NCBI GenBank assembly: GCA_021811865.1
Contig: JAKAQB010000034.1
Span: 1-35,834, forward strand
Origin: Actinomycetes bacterium
Lineage (GTDB): Bacteria; Actinomycetota; Acidimicrobiia; Acidimicrobiales; Palsa-688
Length of the DNA: 35,834 nucleotides
Direction: 5' to 3'
In this document: positions 1 to 8,060 of the stretch, one piece after another
Position numbering within the stretch: the stretch's first letter is position 1
How the letters are laid out: each line of letters starts with the position of its first letter
Program-made: the position numbers and the translations under genes
Notes under the pieces: generated by a model
What the model was told of the DNA's origin: nothing
Seen by the model: only the letters and a program-made list of their open reading frames with translations
Database searches by the model: none

Positions 1-505
1 TGTCGAAGCCGACGTCGCGCGAGCGGACGGCGGCGGCCTCCCACGCTTCTTGCACCCGACGGATGTCGTCGCGGTCCATCTCCTTCGGGACATCGGGCGG
101 TGTGTCGGGCACCGTCTCGCTCGCGATCTGGGACGGGCCGAGCGCCGGCAGGCGGCTGTGACGCCGGCCACCGTGCACGCCGGAGTGGTGTAGTTCGATC
201 CCGGCGAGCGCGCCGTGCGCGTGGACCTCGTCGACCATGAGCGACAGGTTGTGGGCGTCCTCGTCGTCCCAGATCGTCGCCGAGGCGTAGGGCTGCTCGT
301 CGGAGTCGGGGGTGACCGGGGCGTACTCGGTGCACACCGCCGCCCAGCCGCCCTCGGCCTTGACGGCGCGGTGGCGGGCCTGGGTGCCCGGTTTGTCGGT
401 GCCGAAGCCCGTGCAGTGCGGCACCTGGTAGAACCGGTTGCGCAACACCTTGGGGCCGATCGCCACCGGCTCGAAGAGGATGTCATGGCGTGGGTCGCGT
501 GGCAC
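1..505 (-). CDS. Trimethylamine/dimethylamine dehydrogenase-type flavoprotein (N-terminal part)
   Basis: I translated the minus strand from a GTG at 503-505; it stays open to the window edge, so only the first 168 residues are present. The N-terminus (VPRDPRHDILFEPVAIGPKV, then RNRFYQVPHCTGFGTDKPG) closely resembles the start of trimethylamine/dimethylamine dehydrogenases, which are old-yellow-enzyme FMN barrels followed by an Fe-S and ADP/FAD-binding half. The run KAEGGWAAVCTEY and the later HAHGALAGIELHHSG fit the first barrel strands. An AGGAGG-like element just upstream (about 511-520) supports the GTG start. Substrate cannot be decided from this fragment: related dienoyl-CoA reductases and other amine dehydrogenases share the barrel. 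It is divergent from the DUF72 gene across 44 bp. Confidence 0.85.
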   Translation of the reverse strand, partial: MPRDPRHDILFEPVAIGPKVLRNRFYQVPHCTGFGTDKPGTQARHRAVKAEGGWAAVCTEYAPVTPDSDEQPYASATIWDDEDAHNLSLMVDEVHAHGALAGIELHHSGVHGGRRHSRLPALGPSQIASETVPDTPPDVPKEMDRDDIRRVQEAWEAAAVRSRDVGFD

Positions 506-536
506 GGTGCCCTCCCTCCTGAACGGCGGTTCAGGC

Positions 537-542
537 TAGCCT
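537..542 (+). promoter_or_regulatory. -10 box (TAGCCT) for a leaderless DUF72 mRNA
   Basis: TAGCCT ends exactly 7 bases before the GTG at 550 and there is no purine-rich ribosome site between. The same geometry recurs at several other genes of this window, which is the main support. Confidence 0.45.
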
Positions 543-549
543 GGGCGGG

Positions 550-1425
550 GTGATCCTCGTCGGGACGTGCTCGTGGACGGACCGCACCCTGGTCAACGAG
601 ACCGACTGGTACCCGAAGAGGTCGATGTCGGCCGCCGAGCGGCTCGCCTATTACGCTGAGCACTTCCCCCTCGCCGAGGCGGACAGCACCTACTACTTCC
701 CGCCGAGCCCGGCGCTGGCCCGGGGCTGGGCCGAGCGGACGCCGGCCGGCTTCACGATGGACGTGAAGGCGTACTCGCTGCTGACGGGCCATCCCACCAA
801 GGCCGGCTCGCTGTGGCCCGACCTGCGCCCGGAGCCGGCGAAGGGAAACGTCTACGCCCACCACCTCGACCCGGGGGCTCTCGCCGAGGCGTGGGCCCGC
901 TTCGCCGGCGCCCTCCAGCCCCTCGTCGACGCCGGCAAGCTGGGGGCGGTGCTGCTGCAGTACCCGGTGTGGTTCACCGCCAAGGCCACCAACCGGGCCG
1001 GGCTCGCCGCCGTTCGAGACCGGTGGCCCCACCTGCCTGTATGCGTCGAGCTCCGCTCGCCGACGTGGTGGTCCGAAGACCGCGACCGCGACAGGACCCT
1101 CGGGGTGCTCCGCGACGCCGAGCTCTCCCACGTCGTAGTCGACGCTCCCCCCGCGTCCGGCCTGCCATCGGTGGTCGGCGTCGCCAACCCCGCGTTGGCG
1201 GTCGTCAGGTTCCACGGGCGCAACGACGAGACCTGGAAGGGTCGGGCGCAGAGCGCCGCCGAGCGGTTCCGATACCTCTACGACCGCCACGAGCTCGGGG
1301 CATGGGTTCCCCGACTGCGGGACCTCGCCGGCGAGGCGCGCTCGGTGCACGCCCTCATGAACAACTGCTACCAGGACTACGGCGTCCGCAACGCCGCCGA
1401 CCTCGCCGAGCTCCTCGCCGGCTGA
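550..1425 (+). CDS. DUF72 (YecE-like) family protein
   Basis: The 291-residue product begins GTG-encoded MILVGTCSWTDRTLV and has the DUF72 hallmarks: the Gly-Thr-Cys-Ser-Trp start, a WYP segment, YYAEHFPLAEADSTYY, a central VCVELRSPTWW, and the closing VHALMNNCYQDYGVRNAADL. DUF72 proteins adopt a TIM-barrel-like fold; their biochemical role is not established to my knowledge. Length is normal for the family. The gene stands alone: it is divergent from the flavoprotein gene and convergent with glpD, with 47 bp before the glpD stop. Translation probably starts at the 5' end of the mRNA. Confidence 0.9.
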   Translation: MILVGTCSWTDRTLVNETDWYPKRSMSAAERLAYYAEHFPLAEADSTYYFPPSPALARGWAERTPAGFTMDVKAYSLLTGHPTKAGSLWPDLRPEPAKGNVYAHHLDPGALAEAWARFAGALQPLVDAGKLGAVLLQYPVWFTAKATNRAGLAAVRDRWPHLPVCVELRSPTWWSEDRDRDRTLGVLRDAELSHVVVDAPPASGLPSVVGVANPALAVVRFHGRNDETWKGRAQSAAERFRYLYDRHELGAWVPRLRDLAGEARSVHALMNNCYQDYGVRNAADLAELLAG

Positions 1426-1472
1426 CCACACGGGACGGCGACGCGCCCACCGTCCACCGGGACCGATGGCGG

Positions 1473-3224
1473 CTAGCCGGCGGCGCCGAGCGGCACGGTC
1501 GGGATGACGTCGGGCACCTCCAGGCGGGTTGCGCCGGCGGCGCGGTCGTCGGCAGCCCGCTGGCTCCGGAGCTCGGCCTCCACCCGGCGGGCGTAGTGGC
1601 CGACCTCCTCTGCCCGCTGGCGGGCGTCCCAGCCGAGCAGCGGTGCCATCAGCTCCGCAACCCGGGGGGCAGCCGCCACACCCCTGTCGCTCGCCTCGAA
1701 GCTCAGCCTGGTGCGTCGGGCGAGGACGTCCTCGACGTGGCGGGCGCCTTCCGAGGCGACGGCGTAGACGACCTCGGCGCCGAGGTAGCCGCCGGTGCCG
1801 CCGCCGGGCAGCGGGGCGGCGAGATCGGGCGAGGCGGCAAGGGCGAGCAGCTCGGGCACGCGCGAGCCGTACCGGCCGAGGAGGTGCTCGACGCTGGCGG
1901 AGGGGAGCCCCGAGTCGGCGGCCAGGCGGCCCGCGGCGTTGCGCACCGCCGGCCAGCCGTCAGCACCAAGGAGCGGCACCCGGTCGGTGCAGCTCGGTGG
2001 TATCGGGCCGGGCCAGTCGGCGGCGGCGGCGTCGACGGCGTCCCTCGCCATCACCCGGTAGGTGGTGTACTTGCCGCCGGCGACCACGATCAGCCCCGGT
2101 GCCGGCACGGCGACGGTGTGCTCGCGCGAGAGCCGGCTGGTTTCGGCGGACTCGCCGGCGAGCAGCGGGCGCAACCCGGCGAAGACCCCCTCGATGTCGT
2201 CCCGGGTGAGCGGCGTCACGAGCACGGCGTTGAGTTGCCCGAGGATGTAGTCGATGTCAGCGGCGCTGGCAGCTGGGTGCGCCTTGTCCAGGTCCCAGTC
2301 GGTGTCGGTGGTACCAATCAGCCAGTGCGTGGCCCAGGGGATGACGAACAGGACCGAGGTCGCCGTTCGCAAGATGAGCCCGACGTCGCTCTGGATCCGG
2401 TCACGGGGCACGACGAGGTGCACGCCCTTCGACGCACGGACCGCCACCGCCGGGGCGCCGGTGGCAAGGCGTTGGACCTCGTCGGTCCACACGCCGGTGG
2501 CGTTGATGACGCGCCGGGCTCGGACCTCGACCTCGCGGCCGGACTCGAGGTCACGGATCACGGCGCCGATGACGCGCTGGCCGTGGTGGCACAGGGCGAC
2601 GGCCTGGACCCGGTTGGCGGCAGCGGCGCCGTAGGCGGCAGCCGTGCGGACGAGGGTCATCGTGTGCCTGGCGTCGTCGACCTGGGCGTCCCAGTAGACC
2701 ATGCCACCGCGGTGGGTGTCGGGGCGGAGGGCGGGGCACGCCGCGGCGACGCCGACGCGGTCGAGGTGGCGGTGGCGTGGCAAGCCGCGGCCCCATCCGC
2801 TGCCGAGGCCCATCGTGTCGTAGAGGACGAGACCGGCAGCCACATAGGGACGCTCCCAGCCGGGGCGGGTCAGCGGGTACAGGAACCTCACCGGGCGTAC
2901 CAGATGGGGGCAGAGCCGCTCGAGCATGAGACCCCGCTCGCTGAGCGCCTCACGCACCAGGTGGAGCTCGAGGTGCTCGAGGTAGCGCAACCCGCCATGG
3001 ATCAGCTTGCTCGACCGGCTGGACGTCCCCGACGCCCAGTCGCGGGCCTCGACAACACCGACGGTGAGCCCGCGCGTCGCTGCGTCGACGGCGCAGCCGG
3101 CGCCTACGACGCCTCCGCCGACGACCAGGACGTCGAGGTGCTCGTCGGCCATGCGGCCGATGGCGGCGTCCCTGGCAGCCGGGGAAAGAGCGGACGGATC
3201 CTTCGAGGGGCGGGGCGGGGTCAT
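1473..3224 (-). CDS. glpD: Aerobic glycerol-3-phosphate dehydrogenase
   Basis: A 583-residue FAD enzyme oxidising sn-glycerol 3-phosphate to dihydroxyacetone phosphate and passing electrons to quinone at the membrane face. The dinucleotide-binding VLVVGGGVVGAGCAVDAATR sits near residues 32-51, followed by SSRSSKLIHGGLRYLE, the GlpD signature. Later landmarks are RRVINATGVWTDEV, a GTTDTDWD segment and VVAGGKYTTYRVMA; the C-terminal helical domain is present. I chose the ATG at 3224 because it lies 11 bp after the glpK stop and gives the expected N-terminus; a much longer upstream reading frame runs over glpK and is a shadow. It is the second gene of the glpK–glpD operon. The tail after about residue 560 is low complexity. 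Confidence 0.93.
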   Translation of the reverse strand: MTPPRPSKDPSALSPAARDAAIGRMADEHLDVLVVGGGVVGAGCAVDAATRGLTVGVVEARDWASGTSSRSSKLIHGGLRYLEHLELHLVREALSERGLMLERLCPHLVRPVRFLYPLTRPGWERPYVAAGLVLYDTMGLGSGWGRGLPRHRHLDRVGVAAACPALRPDTHRGGMVYWDAQVDDARHTMTLVRTAAAYGAAAANRVQAVALCHHGQRVIGAVIRDLESGREVEVRARRVINATGVWTDEVQRLATGAPAVAVRASKGVHLVVPRDRIQSDVGLILRTATSVLFVIPWATHWLIGTTDTDWDLDKAHPAASAADIDYILGQLNAVLVTPLTRDDIEGVFAGLRPLLAGESAETSRLSREHTVAVPAPGLIVVAGGKYTTYRVMARDAVDAAAADWPGPIPPSCTDRVPLLGADGWPAVRNAAGRLAADSGLPSASVEHLLGRYGSRVPELLALAASPDLAAPLPGGGTGGYLGAEVVYAVASEGARHVEDVLARRTRLSFEASDRGVAAAPRVAELMAPLLGWDARQRAEEVGHYARRVEAELRSQRAADDRAAGATRLEVPDVIPTVPLGAAG

Positions 3225-3235
3225 GTGCGGTGCTC

Positions 3236-4753
3236 TCACCCGACGCCACCGGGCACGGCCCATCCGAGTGAGCGTTGGACCGCCTGCTTCCATCGGCGGT
3301 AGCGATCCTCCCGCTCGTACTGGTCGAGCGACGGCTCGTAGCGCGCCGCCGTCCGCCGGACGTGCTCGAGCTCGTCGCGATCCTGCCACACGCCCGTGAC
3401 CAGCCCGGCGGCGAATGCCGCTCCGAGCGAGGTGCTCTCGAGCTGCTCGGGGACGTCCACGGGGATACCGAGCACGTCGGCCTGGAACTGCATGAGGAAG
3501 CGGTTGGCGGCGGCCCCCCCGTCGGCGCGCAGCTCGGCCACTCGGATCCCGGACTGGCGCTGCATCGACTCGACGACGTCCCGGGTGAGGTAGGCGATCC
3601 CCTCGAGCACGGCCCGGGCGACGTGGGCCCGCCCCGTGCCGCGGGTGATCCCGAGGAGGGTCCCACGGGCGTACGGATCCCATTGCGGTGCTCCGAGACC
3701 GGTGAGGGCTGGCACGAACCACACGTCCCCGGTGTCGGGGATGCTACGGGCGAGCTGCTCGGTCTCGGCAGCCGTGCGGATGATGCCGAGCTCGTCGCGC
3801 AGCCACTGCACGGCGCTGCCCGTCGCGAAGACCGCCCCTTCCATGGCGTACTGGGTGGGCTCGCCGTCGAGGCTGGCGGCGACGGTCGTGAGCATCGCCG
3901 TCTGCTCGCTATGGCGCCGGTTGCCGGTGTGAGACAGCACGAACGACCCTGTGCCGTAGGTGCTCTTGGTCTGGCCGGGGTGGAAGCACGCCTGGGCGAA
4001 CAGGGCTGCCTGCTGGTCGCCCAGCAGGGCGGCGACGGGCACGCCCCGCAGATCCTCCCAGGTGGTCTCGCCGAAGGCGTGCAGGCTCGGGCGCACCGAC
4101 GGCAGCACCTCCCGCGGGACATCGAGCTCGGCGAGCAGCTCGTCGTCCCACTCGAGGCGCTCGATGTCGAACAGCATGCTGCGGCTGGCGTTCGTCACGT
4201 CGGTGGCGTGCACGCTGCCCCCGGTGAGCCGCCAGAGCAGCCAGGCGTCGACCGTGCCGAAGCAGATCTCCCCCCGCTCCGCCCGCCGGCGCAGCCCGTC
4301 GGTGTGGTCGAGCAGCCAGGCGATCTTCGTGCCGGAGAAGTAGGGGTCGATCACCAACCCGGTACGGTCGCGCACGAACCTCTCGAGGCCGCGGGACCGC
4401 AGGTCGTCGCAGCGGCGGGCGGTGCGGCGGTCCTGCCAGACGACGGCGTTGGCGACCGGTTCGCCCGTCCGGCGGTCCCACAGCACCACCGTCTCACGCT
4501 GGTTGGTGACGCCGACGGCGGCGAGCTCGTCGGGCCGTACGCCGGCGTGCGCCAGGGCCGCACCAGCCATCCTCACCGTCACCCGCCAAAGATCCTCGGG
4601 GTCGTGCTCCACCCAGCCGGGCTGGGGGTAGTGCTGCGGGAGCTCCCCATACGCCCGCCCCACGATCCGAGCGTCGCCGTCCAGGACGATCGCCGTGGTG
4701 CCCGTCGTGCCCTGGTCGACGGCTAGGACGTGGTTGGCGCGGGTGCCGGCCAT
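3236..4753 (-). CDS. glpK: Glycerol kinase
   Basis: The 505-residue protein has the glycerol kinase N-terminus HVLAVDQGTTGTTAIVLDGD, the AVGVTNQRETVVLWDRRTGE segment, the YFSGTKIAWLLDH substrate region, YGTGSFVLSHTG and the ADGGAAANRFLMQFQADVLG ATP-site signature of the FGGY family. It phosphorylates glycerol with ATP to glycerol 3-phosphate, the substrate of the adjacent glpD enzyme. Length matches the family. The ATG at 4753 gives the canonical start. glpK is transcribed first; no glpF facilitator gene is adjacent. Upstream lies a short His/Cys-rich reading frame rather than a regulator. Confidence 0.96.
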   Translation of the reverse strand: MAGTRANHVLAVDQGTTGTTAIVLDGDARIVGRAYGELPQHYPQPGWVEHDPEDLWRVTVRMAGAALAHAGVRPDELAAVGVTNQRETVVLWDRRTGEPVANAVVWQDRRTARRCDDLRSRGLERFVRDRTGLVIDPYFSGTKIAWLLDHTDGLRRRAERGEICFGTVDAWLLWRLTGGSVHATDVTNASRSMLFDIERLEWDDELLAELDVPREVLPSVRPSLHAFGETTWEDLRGVPVAALLGDQQAALFAQACFHPGQTKSTYGTGSFVLSHTGNRRHSEQTAMLTTVAASLDGEPTQYAMEGAVFATGSAVQWLRDELGIIRTAAETEQLARSIPDTGDVWFVPALTGLGAPQWDPYARGTLLGITRGTGRAHVARAVLEGIAYLTRDVVESMQRQSGIRVAELRADGGAAANRFLMQFQADVLGIPVDVPEQLESTSLGAAFAAGLVTGVWQDRDELEHVRRTAARYEPSLDQYEREDRYRRWKQAVQRSLGWAVPGGVG

Positions 4754-4757
4754 GGGC

Positions 4758-4889
4758 GCGGCAGGTTACCCAACAACATGGCTGGCCCCGGCGGCCACCG
4801 TCGAGGTAGTCAGTGTGGTCGTTGTGCTGCACGGCCTGGTGGCCGCAACCCGGTCCGTGACGGTGGTCGTGGCCTATCTCGTGGTCCAT
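4758..4889 (-). pseudogene. Remnant of a His/Cys-rich metal-binding miniprotein, or a divergent small gene
   Basis: Reading from the ATG at 4889, the first 44 codons start MDHEIGHDHRHGPGCGHQAV and continue QHNDHTDYLDGGRR, then run through a Cys-Cys-Trp stretch. The first 30 residues resemble small actinobacterial proteins with HGPxCGH and a following HxDHxDYxxDG motif, probably metal binding. The expected His-rich tail is missing: after the DGGRR the frame runs into glpK in a wrong frame and only stops near 4494. That looks like decay or a frameshift, though a real overlapping gene cannot be excluded. No clear ribosome site is visible. Confidence 0.33.
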
Positions 4890-4920
4890 GAGGACCGTGT
4901 ACCCCGGGGGCGGGGCGGCA

Positions 4921-4937
4921 CCCAGCCGGCTGCTGGG
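4921..4937 (-). terminator. Hairpin directly after rplL
   Basis: CCCAGC (4921-4926) and GCTGGG (4932-4937) form a 6-bp stem with a 5-base loop touching the rplL stop codon. There is no T-run, so factor-independent termination is uncertain. It marks the end of the ribosomal protein block, since rpoB does not follow. Confidence 0.4.
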
Positions 4938-5330
4938 CTACTTGAGATCGACGGTGGCACCGGCGCCCTCGAGCTGGGCCTTGGCCTTCTCGGCCTCGTC
5001 CTTGCCCACGTTCTCGAGGACAGGCTTGGGTGCAGCGTCGACGAGATCCTTGGCCTCCTTGAGCCCGAGGCTCGTGAGGGCCCGGACCTCCTTGATGACC
5101 TGGATCTTCTTGTCGCCGACGGCAGTGAGGACGACGGTGAACTCGTCCTTCTCCTCCTCCGCTGGGGTCTCGGCGGCTCCGCCGGCGCCGGGCACGGCTA
5201 CGAAGCCGCCGAGCGGCATCGGCGCGGCCGCTGTGACGCCGAAGCGCTCCTCGAAGTCCTTCAGCAGCTCGGACAGCTCGAGGACCGTGAGGTTGGCGAT
5301 GCTGTCGAGGATCTCTTCCTTGGTGGCCAT
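4938..5330 (-). CDS. rplL: 50S ribosomal protein L7/L12
   Basis: A 130-residue L7/L12 stalk protein: N-terminal dimerisation segment ([20 protein letters not shown]), an Ala/Gly-rich hinge (about residues 35-60, longer in Ala/Pro/Gly than in E. coli), and the factor-binding C-terminal domain with [39 protein letters not shown] and the [11 protein letters not shown] end. It recruits translational GTPases to the ribosome as multiple copies on L10. The ATG at 5330 has AAGGAG about 10 bases upstream. It follows rplJ by 38 bp. rpoB, usually next, is absent. Confidence 0.97.
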   Translation of the reverse strand: MATKEEILDSIANLTVLELSELLKDFEERFGVTAAAPMPLGGFVAVPGAGGAAETPAEEEKDEFTVVLTAVGDKKIQVIKEVRALTSLGLKEAKDLVDAAPKPVLENVGKDEAEKAKAQLEGAGATVDLK

Positions 5331-5368
5331 GGTTGGGCTGCTCCTTGGATAGGGGTCGGTGGACGGTC

Positions 5369-6028
5369 TCAGCCGGCGGCGGTCTCGCCTGCGGGCTCTT
5401 CGGCGGGCTCTTCGGCGGCGACCTGCCCGGCGGTCGCAGGCTCCTCCAGGGCGGCGGACGTCACCGGAGCGGCAGGGGCCTCGCCGGCCGGCGCAGGCTC
5501 AGCCTCCTCGCTCAGCTTGTCGCGGAGGGCGGCCAGGCCGTAGGCGAGGTTGCGCGGCAACGCCTGGAGGAGGCTGGCGAACTGCTGCAGCGGCGCGGCG
5601 AGGCCGCCGGCGAAGCGGGCGAGCAGCACCTCCCGGGACGGGAGCTCGGCGAGAGCAGTGGTACCGGCCGCGTCGAGGATCTTGTCCCCGAGGACGCCGC
5701 CCTTGATCACGAGCAGCTGGTTGCTCCGGCTGTAGTCGCGAAGCGCCTTCGCCACCGCGGCCGGGTCTCCCTTGACGAAGGTGATAGCCGTTGGCCCTCG
5801 GAGCATCCAGTCGAGCTCGTGCAAGCCGAGCGAGCGTGTCGCGAGACGGACGAGGGTGTTCTTGTAGACCTTGTAGTCGCCGCCGTTCTTGCGCAACTCC
5901 CGCCTCAAGGTGGCGAGGTCCTTCACCTTGAGACCCCGGTATTCGGTGAGGATGACGGCGTCGGACTCGTCTAGGCGCGTCCTGACCTCGTCGACGACAG
6001 CCACCTTCTCGGGTCTCGGGTTGTCCAT
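5369..6028 (-). CDS. rplJ: 50S ribosomal protein L10
   Basis: A 219-residue L10 that anchors the L7/L12 stalk to 23S rRNA. The core ([20 protein letters not shown], then [19 protein letters not shown] and [12 protein letters not shown]) is standard. The last ~45 residues are an Ala/Glu/Pro-rich extension typical of actinobacterial L10. I place the start at the ATG 6028 because AGGAGG lies 8 bases upstream; a GTG at 6064 would add 12 residues unlike L10. A structured leader precedes it, as expected for autogenous control by L10–L12. Confidence 0.96.
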   Translation of the reverse strand: MDNPRPEKVAVVDEVRTRLDESDAVILTEYRGLKVKDLATLRRELRKNGGDYKVYKNTLVRLATRSLGLHELDWMLRGPTAITFVKGDPAAVAKALRDYSRSNQLLVIKGGVLGDKILDAAGTTALAELPSREVLLARFAGGLAAPLQQFASLLQALPRNLAYGLAALRDKLSEEAEPAPAGEAPAAPVTSAALEEPATAGQVAAEEPAEEPAGETAAG

Positions 6029-6074
6029 GGGGCCGCCTCCTTGGCGGGTCGGCATCCGCACCACGACACGCGAG

Positions 6075-6180
6075 CGGGGACCCGGAGGAGGGTGCCTCTC
6101 GCCTCGTCTGGCCGGGCCCGGAGGCCCGCTTCAGCGCCCCGCGGGGCGCACCGGATGTCTACGGCTTCTGGCTCGACCGC
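6075..6180 (-). promoter_or_regulatory. Ribosomal protein L10 leader (rplJ 5' UTR)
   Basis: On the minus strand the leader carries GAAGCCGTAGACATCCGGTG (ending near 6149), which matches the conserved purine-rich internal loop of bacterial L10 leaders. It is followed by two strong GC hairpins: the palindrome at 6134-6149 and the stem at 6113-6128. In the known system, L10–L12 binds this RNA and represses its own operon. A covariance-model search would be needed to fix the limits. Confidence 0.6.
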
Positions 6181-6204
6181 CGAGGGGCCGGCGGACGGTT
6201 CGTC

Positions 6205-6210
6205 ATGGTA
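6205..6210 (-). promoter_or_regulatory. Candidate -10 box for rplJL
   Basis: TACCAT on the minus strand lies just upstream of the L10 leader and downstream of the lsr2 stop, so rplJL could be transcribed apart from rplA. No good -35 is visible. Confidence 0.3.
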
Positions 6211-6259
6211 GCCCAACCAGTGGGGTGAGAGCCATCCGCCCAGCCCGGGCGGCGAGAGG

Positions 6260-6622
6260 TCAGGCGTTGGCTTCGTCGTAGGCTCGGCGCACCTCGGCAG
6301 GAATCCGTCCCCGCGCGCTGACGGAAAAGCCGTGGTTGCGTGCCCACTCCCGGATGTCCGAGGTGCCGCCGGTGCTCACCGGGCCGCGGCGCGAGCGCGC
6401 GGCCGGAGCGGTGGCAACGGACCGGCGCCGGCGGGTGGCACCGTTGGCACCACGCGCCACGCTCATCCAATGCGAGAACAGCTCGGTGACCTCCTCCATG
6501 TGCTGCTCGCACAGCTCGAATGCATAGTTGGAGCCGTCGTAGCCGAACGTCACCGTTTGGACGGCCGGCACCTCGTCCTCGTCGAGGTCACACGTCAGCA
6601 CGACCTGGACCTTCTGCGCCAT
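6260..6622 (-). CDS. lsr2: Lsr2 family nucleoid-associated protein
   Basis: A 120-residue xenogeneic-silencer homologue. The N-terminal dimerisation half (MAQKVQVVLTCDLDEDEVPA, TVTFGYDGSNYAFEL) and the C-terminal DNA-binding half (IREWARNHGFSVSARGRIPA) both match Lsr2; the RGR tripeptide is the AT-hook-like minor-groove contact. Lsr2 binds AT-rich DNA and represses horizontally acquired genes. The ATG at 6622 has AAAGG 8 bases upstream. Placement is odd: it sits between rplA and rplJ on the same strand, with its own upstream region of about 200 bp. Cys residues at about positions 11 and 38 are not general Lsr2 features that I know of. Confidence 0.93.
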   Translation of the reverse strand: MAQKVQVVLTCDLDEDEVPAVQTVTFGYDGSNYAFELCEQHMEEVTELFSHWMSVARGANGATRRRRSVATAPAARSRRGPVSTGGTSDIREWARNHGFSVSARGRIPAEVRRAYDEANA

Positions 6623-6738
6623 GATTTCGACCTTTCTGTCCGTCGAGGGTTTGTTTGCTCACGGGCCGGGGGTTGGGGACCGCTTGGGAAGCCGAACGGG
6701 CGGCGGGCGGCCGACGGCCTTCAGCGCGTGCGACTGTA

Positions 6739-6767
6739 ATCCTATCGCGCGCGAATGCAAAGCATTC
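6739..6767 (-). promoter_or_regulatory. Candidate lsr2 promoter with a palindromic operator
   Basis: On the minus strand TAGGAT (6739-6744) is a good -10 box about 120 bases before lsr2. Just upstream is the perfect inverted repeat GAATGC-AAA-GCATTC (6753-6767) where a repressor could block the -35 region. This stretch is also locally richer in A/T than its surroundings. Confidence 0.4.
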
Positions 6768-6827
6768 CGGGACGACGCAAGCCAGAAGGTTTGGGGAAAA
6801 GGCCGCCCTGCGGAGGAGTGGGAGGCG

Positions 6828-7559
6828 TCAGACGGAGGCGCTGGCGAGATCCTCGTCGGTCACACGAAGCGCGTTGACATCCACGTCCACGCCGGGACCC
6901 ATCGTCGAAGAAACAGCCACCGACTTGATGTAGCGGCCCTTCGCCGCCGCCGGCTTTGCCCGGTTGACCTCGTCGATGACCGCTCGGAAATTCTGCATCA
7001 GCGCCAGGCGGCTGAAGCTCGCCTTGCCGATCGGCACCTGCACCACGCCCCTCGACCGGGTGTCCGCCCGATATTCGACGCGGCCCCCCTTGAAATCGGT
7101 GACCGCCTTGGCGACGTCCGGGGTGACCGTCCCCGTCTTGGGGTTGGGCATCAGCCCGCGGGGCCCGAGCTTGCGTCCGAGCCGCCCGACCTGTCCCATG
7201 AGGTCAGGGGTGGCGATGGCGACGTCGAAGTCCATCATCCCGCCGTCGACCGCGGCCACGAGGTCATCGGCACCCACGATGTCAGCGCCAGCAGCGCGAG
7301 CGGCCTCCGCCGCTGCACCAGCGGCAAACACGACGACCTTCACGTCCTTGCCGATGCCGGCGGGCAGGGCGACGGTTCCGCGCACCACCTGGTCCGCCTT
7401 GCGGGGATCCACTCCGAGCCGCACGGCCAGCTCCACGGTCTCGTCGAACCCGGCGTGCGCCAGGCTCTTCACCAGGTCGAGCGCCTCACCCGGCGCATAC
7501 GTGCGTTGCCGGTCGAACCGCTTGGCGGCGTCGATGTACTTCTTTCCTCGCTTCGGCAC
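6828..7559 (-). CDS. rplA: 50S ribosomal protein L1
   Basis: A 243-residue L1. The start PKRGKKYIDAAKRFDRQRTY, the PRKADQVVRGTVALP segment and the signature KLGPRGLMPNPKTGTVTPDV are all diagnostic. L1 binds the 23S rRNA L1 stalk and helps release deacylated tRNA; in many bacteria it also represses the L11 operon. Start is GTG at 7559 with GGAGG 4-5 bases upstream. It follows rplK by 60 bp. Confidence 0.97.
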   Translation of the reverse strand: MPKRGKKYIDAAKRFDRQRTYAPGEALDLVKSLAHAGFDETVELAVRLGVDPRKADQVVRGTVALPAGIGKDVKVVVFAAGAAAEAARAAGADIVGADDLVAAVDGGMMDFDVAIATPDLMGQVGRLGRKLGPRGLMPNPKTGTVTPDVAKAVTDFKGGRVEYRADTRSRGVVQVPIGKASFSRLALMQNFRAVIDEVNRAKPAAAKGRYIKSVAVSSTMGPGVDVDVNALRVTDEDLASASV

Positions 7560-7619
7560 GTGGCCTCCCTCGGGTGTCGGACGGGCGGGGCGAGGTCCTC
7601 CCCTGCCTCGTCGCGGTGG

Positions 7620-8045
7620 TCAGCTGACTTTGATCCCCATGGAGCGGGCGGTCCCCCGGACCTGGGCCTTGGCCGCTTCCAAGTCGTTGGCGTTGAGATC
7701 GGGCATCTTGATCTGCGCGATCTCGGCGATCTGATCATCCGTCACCGTGGCAACGGTCTCACGGCCAGTGGTCTTGGCGCCCTTTTCGACGCCGGCAGCC
7801 TGGCGCAGCAGCACCGGGGTCGGGGGGGTCTTCAGCACGAAGCTGAAGCTGCGATCGTCGTGGATGGTGATCTCGACGGGGATCACCTGCCCGACGCGGT
7901 CCTCGGTCTGGGCGTTGTACTGCTTGACGAAATCCATCGTCTGGACACCGTGGGGGCCGAGGGCCGTGCCGACCGGCGGCGCCGGCGTGGCCTTTCCTGC
8001 CGGCAGTTGGATCTTGACGATGGCGACGACACGCCGCTTGGCCAT
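7620..8045 (-). CDS. rplK: 50S ribosomal protein L11
   Basis: A 141-residue L11: [20 protein letters not shown] is the conserved N-domain, and the C-terminal RNA-binding domain ends [15 protein letters not shown]11 forms the GTPase-associated centre with 23S rRNA and is needed for stringent-factor sensing. ATG at 8045 with GAGGAG about 9 bases upstream; 15 bp after nusG. Confidence 0.97.
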   Translation of the reverse strand: MAKRRVVAIVKIQLPAGKATPAPPVGTALGPHGVQTMDFVKQYNAQTEDRVGQVIPVEITIHDDRSFSFVLKTPPTPVLLRQAAGVEKGAKTTGRETVATVTDDQIAEIAQIKMPDLNANDLEAAKAQVRGTARSMGIKVS

Positions 8046-8060
8046 GGTGGCGGACTCCTC

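Noticed and set aside
215..553. 112-codon plus-strand frame at the left end
   Set aside because: Antisense to the clear amine-dehydrogenase-type flavoprotein fragment.
4494..4757. Continuation of the His/Cys-rich frame across the start of glpK
   Set aside because: The overlapping part is Arg/Ala-rich noise in the wrong frame of a solid glpK gene.
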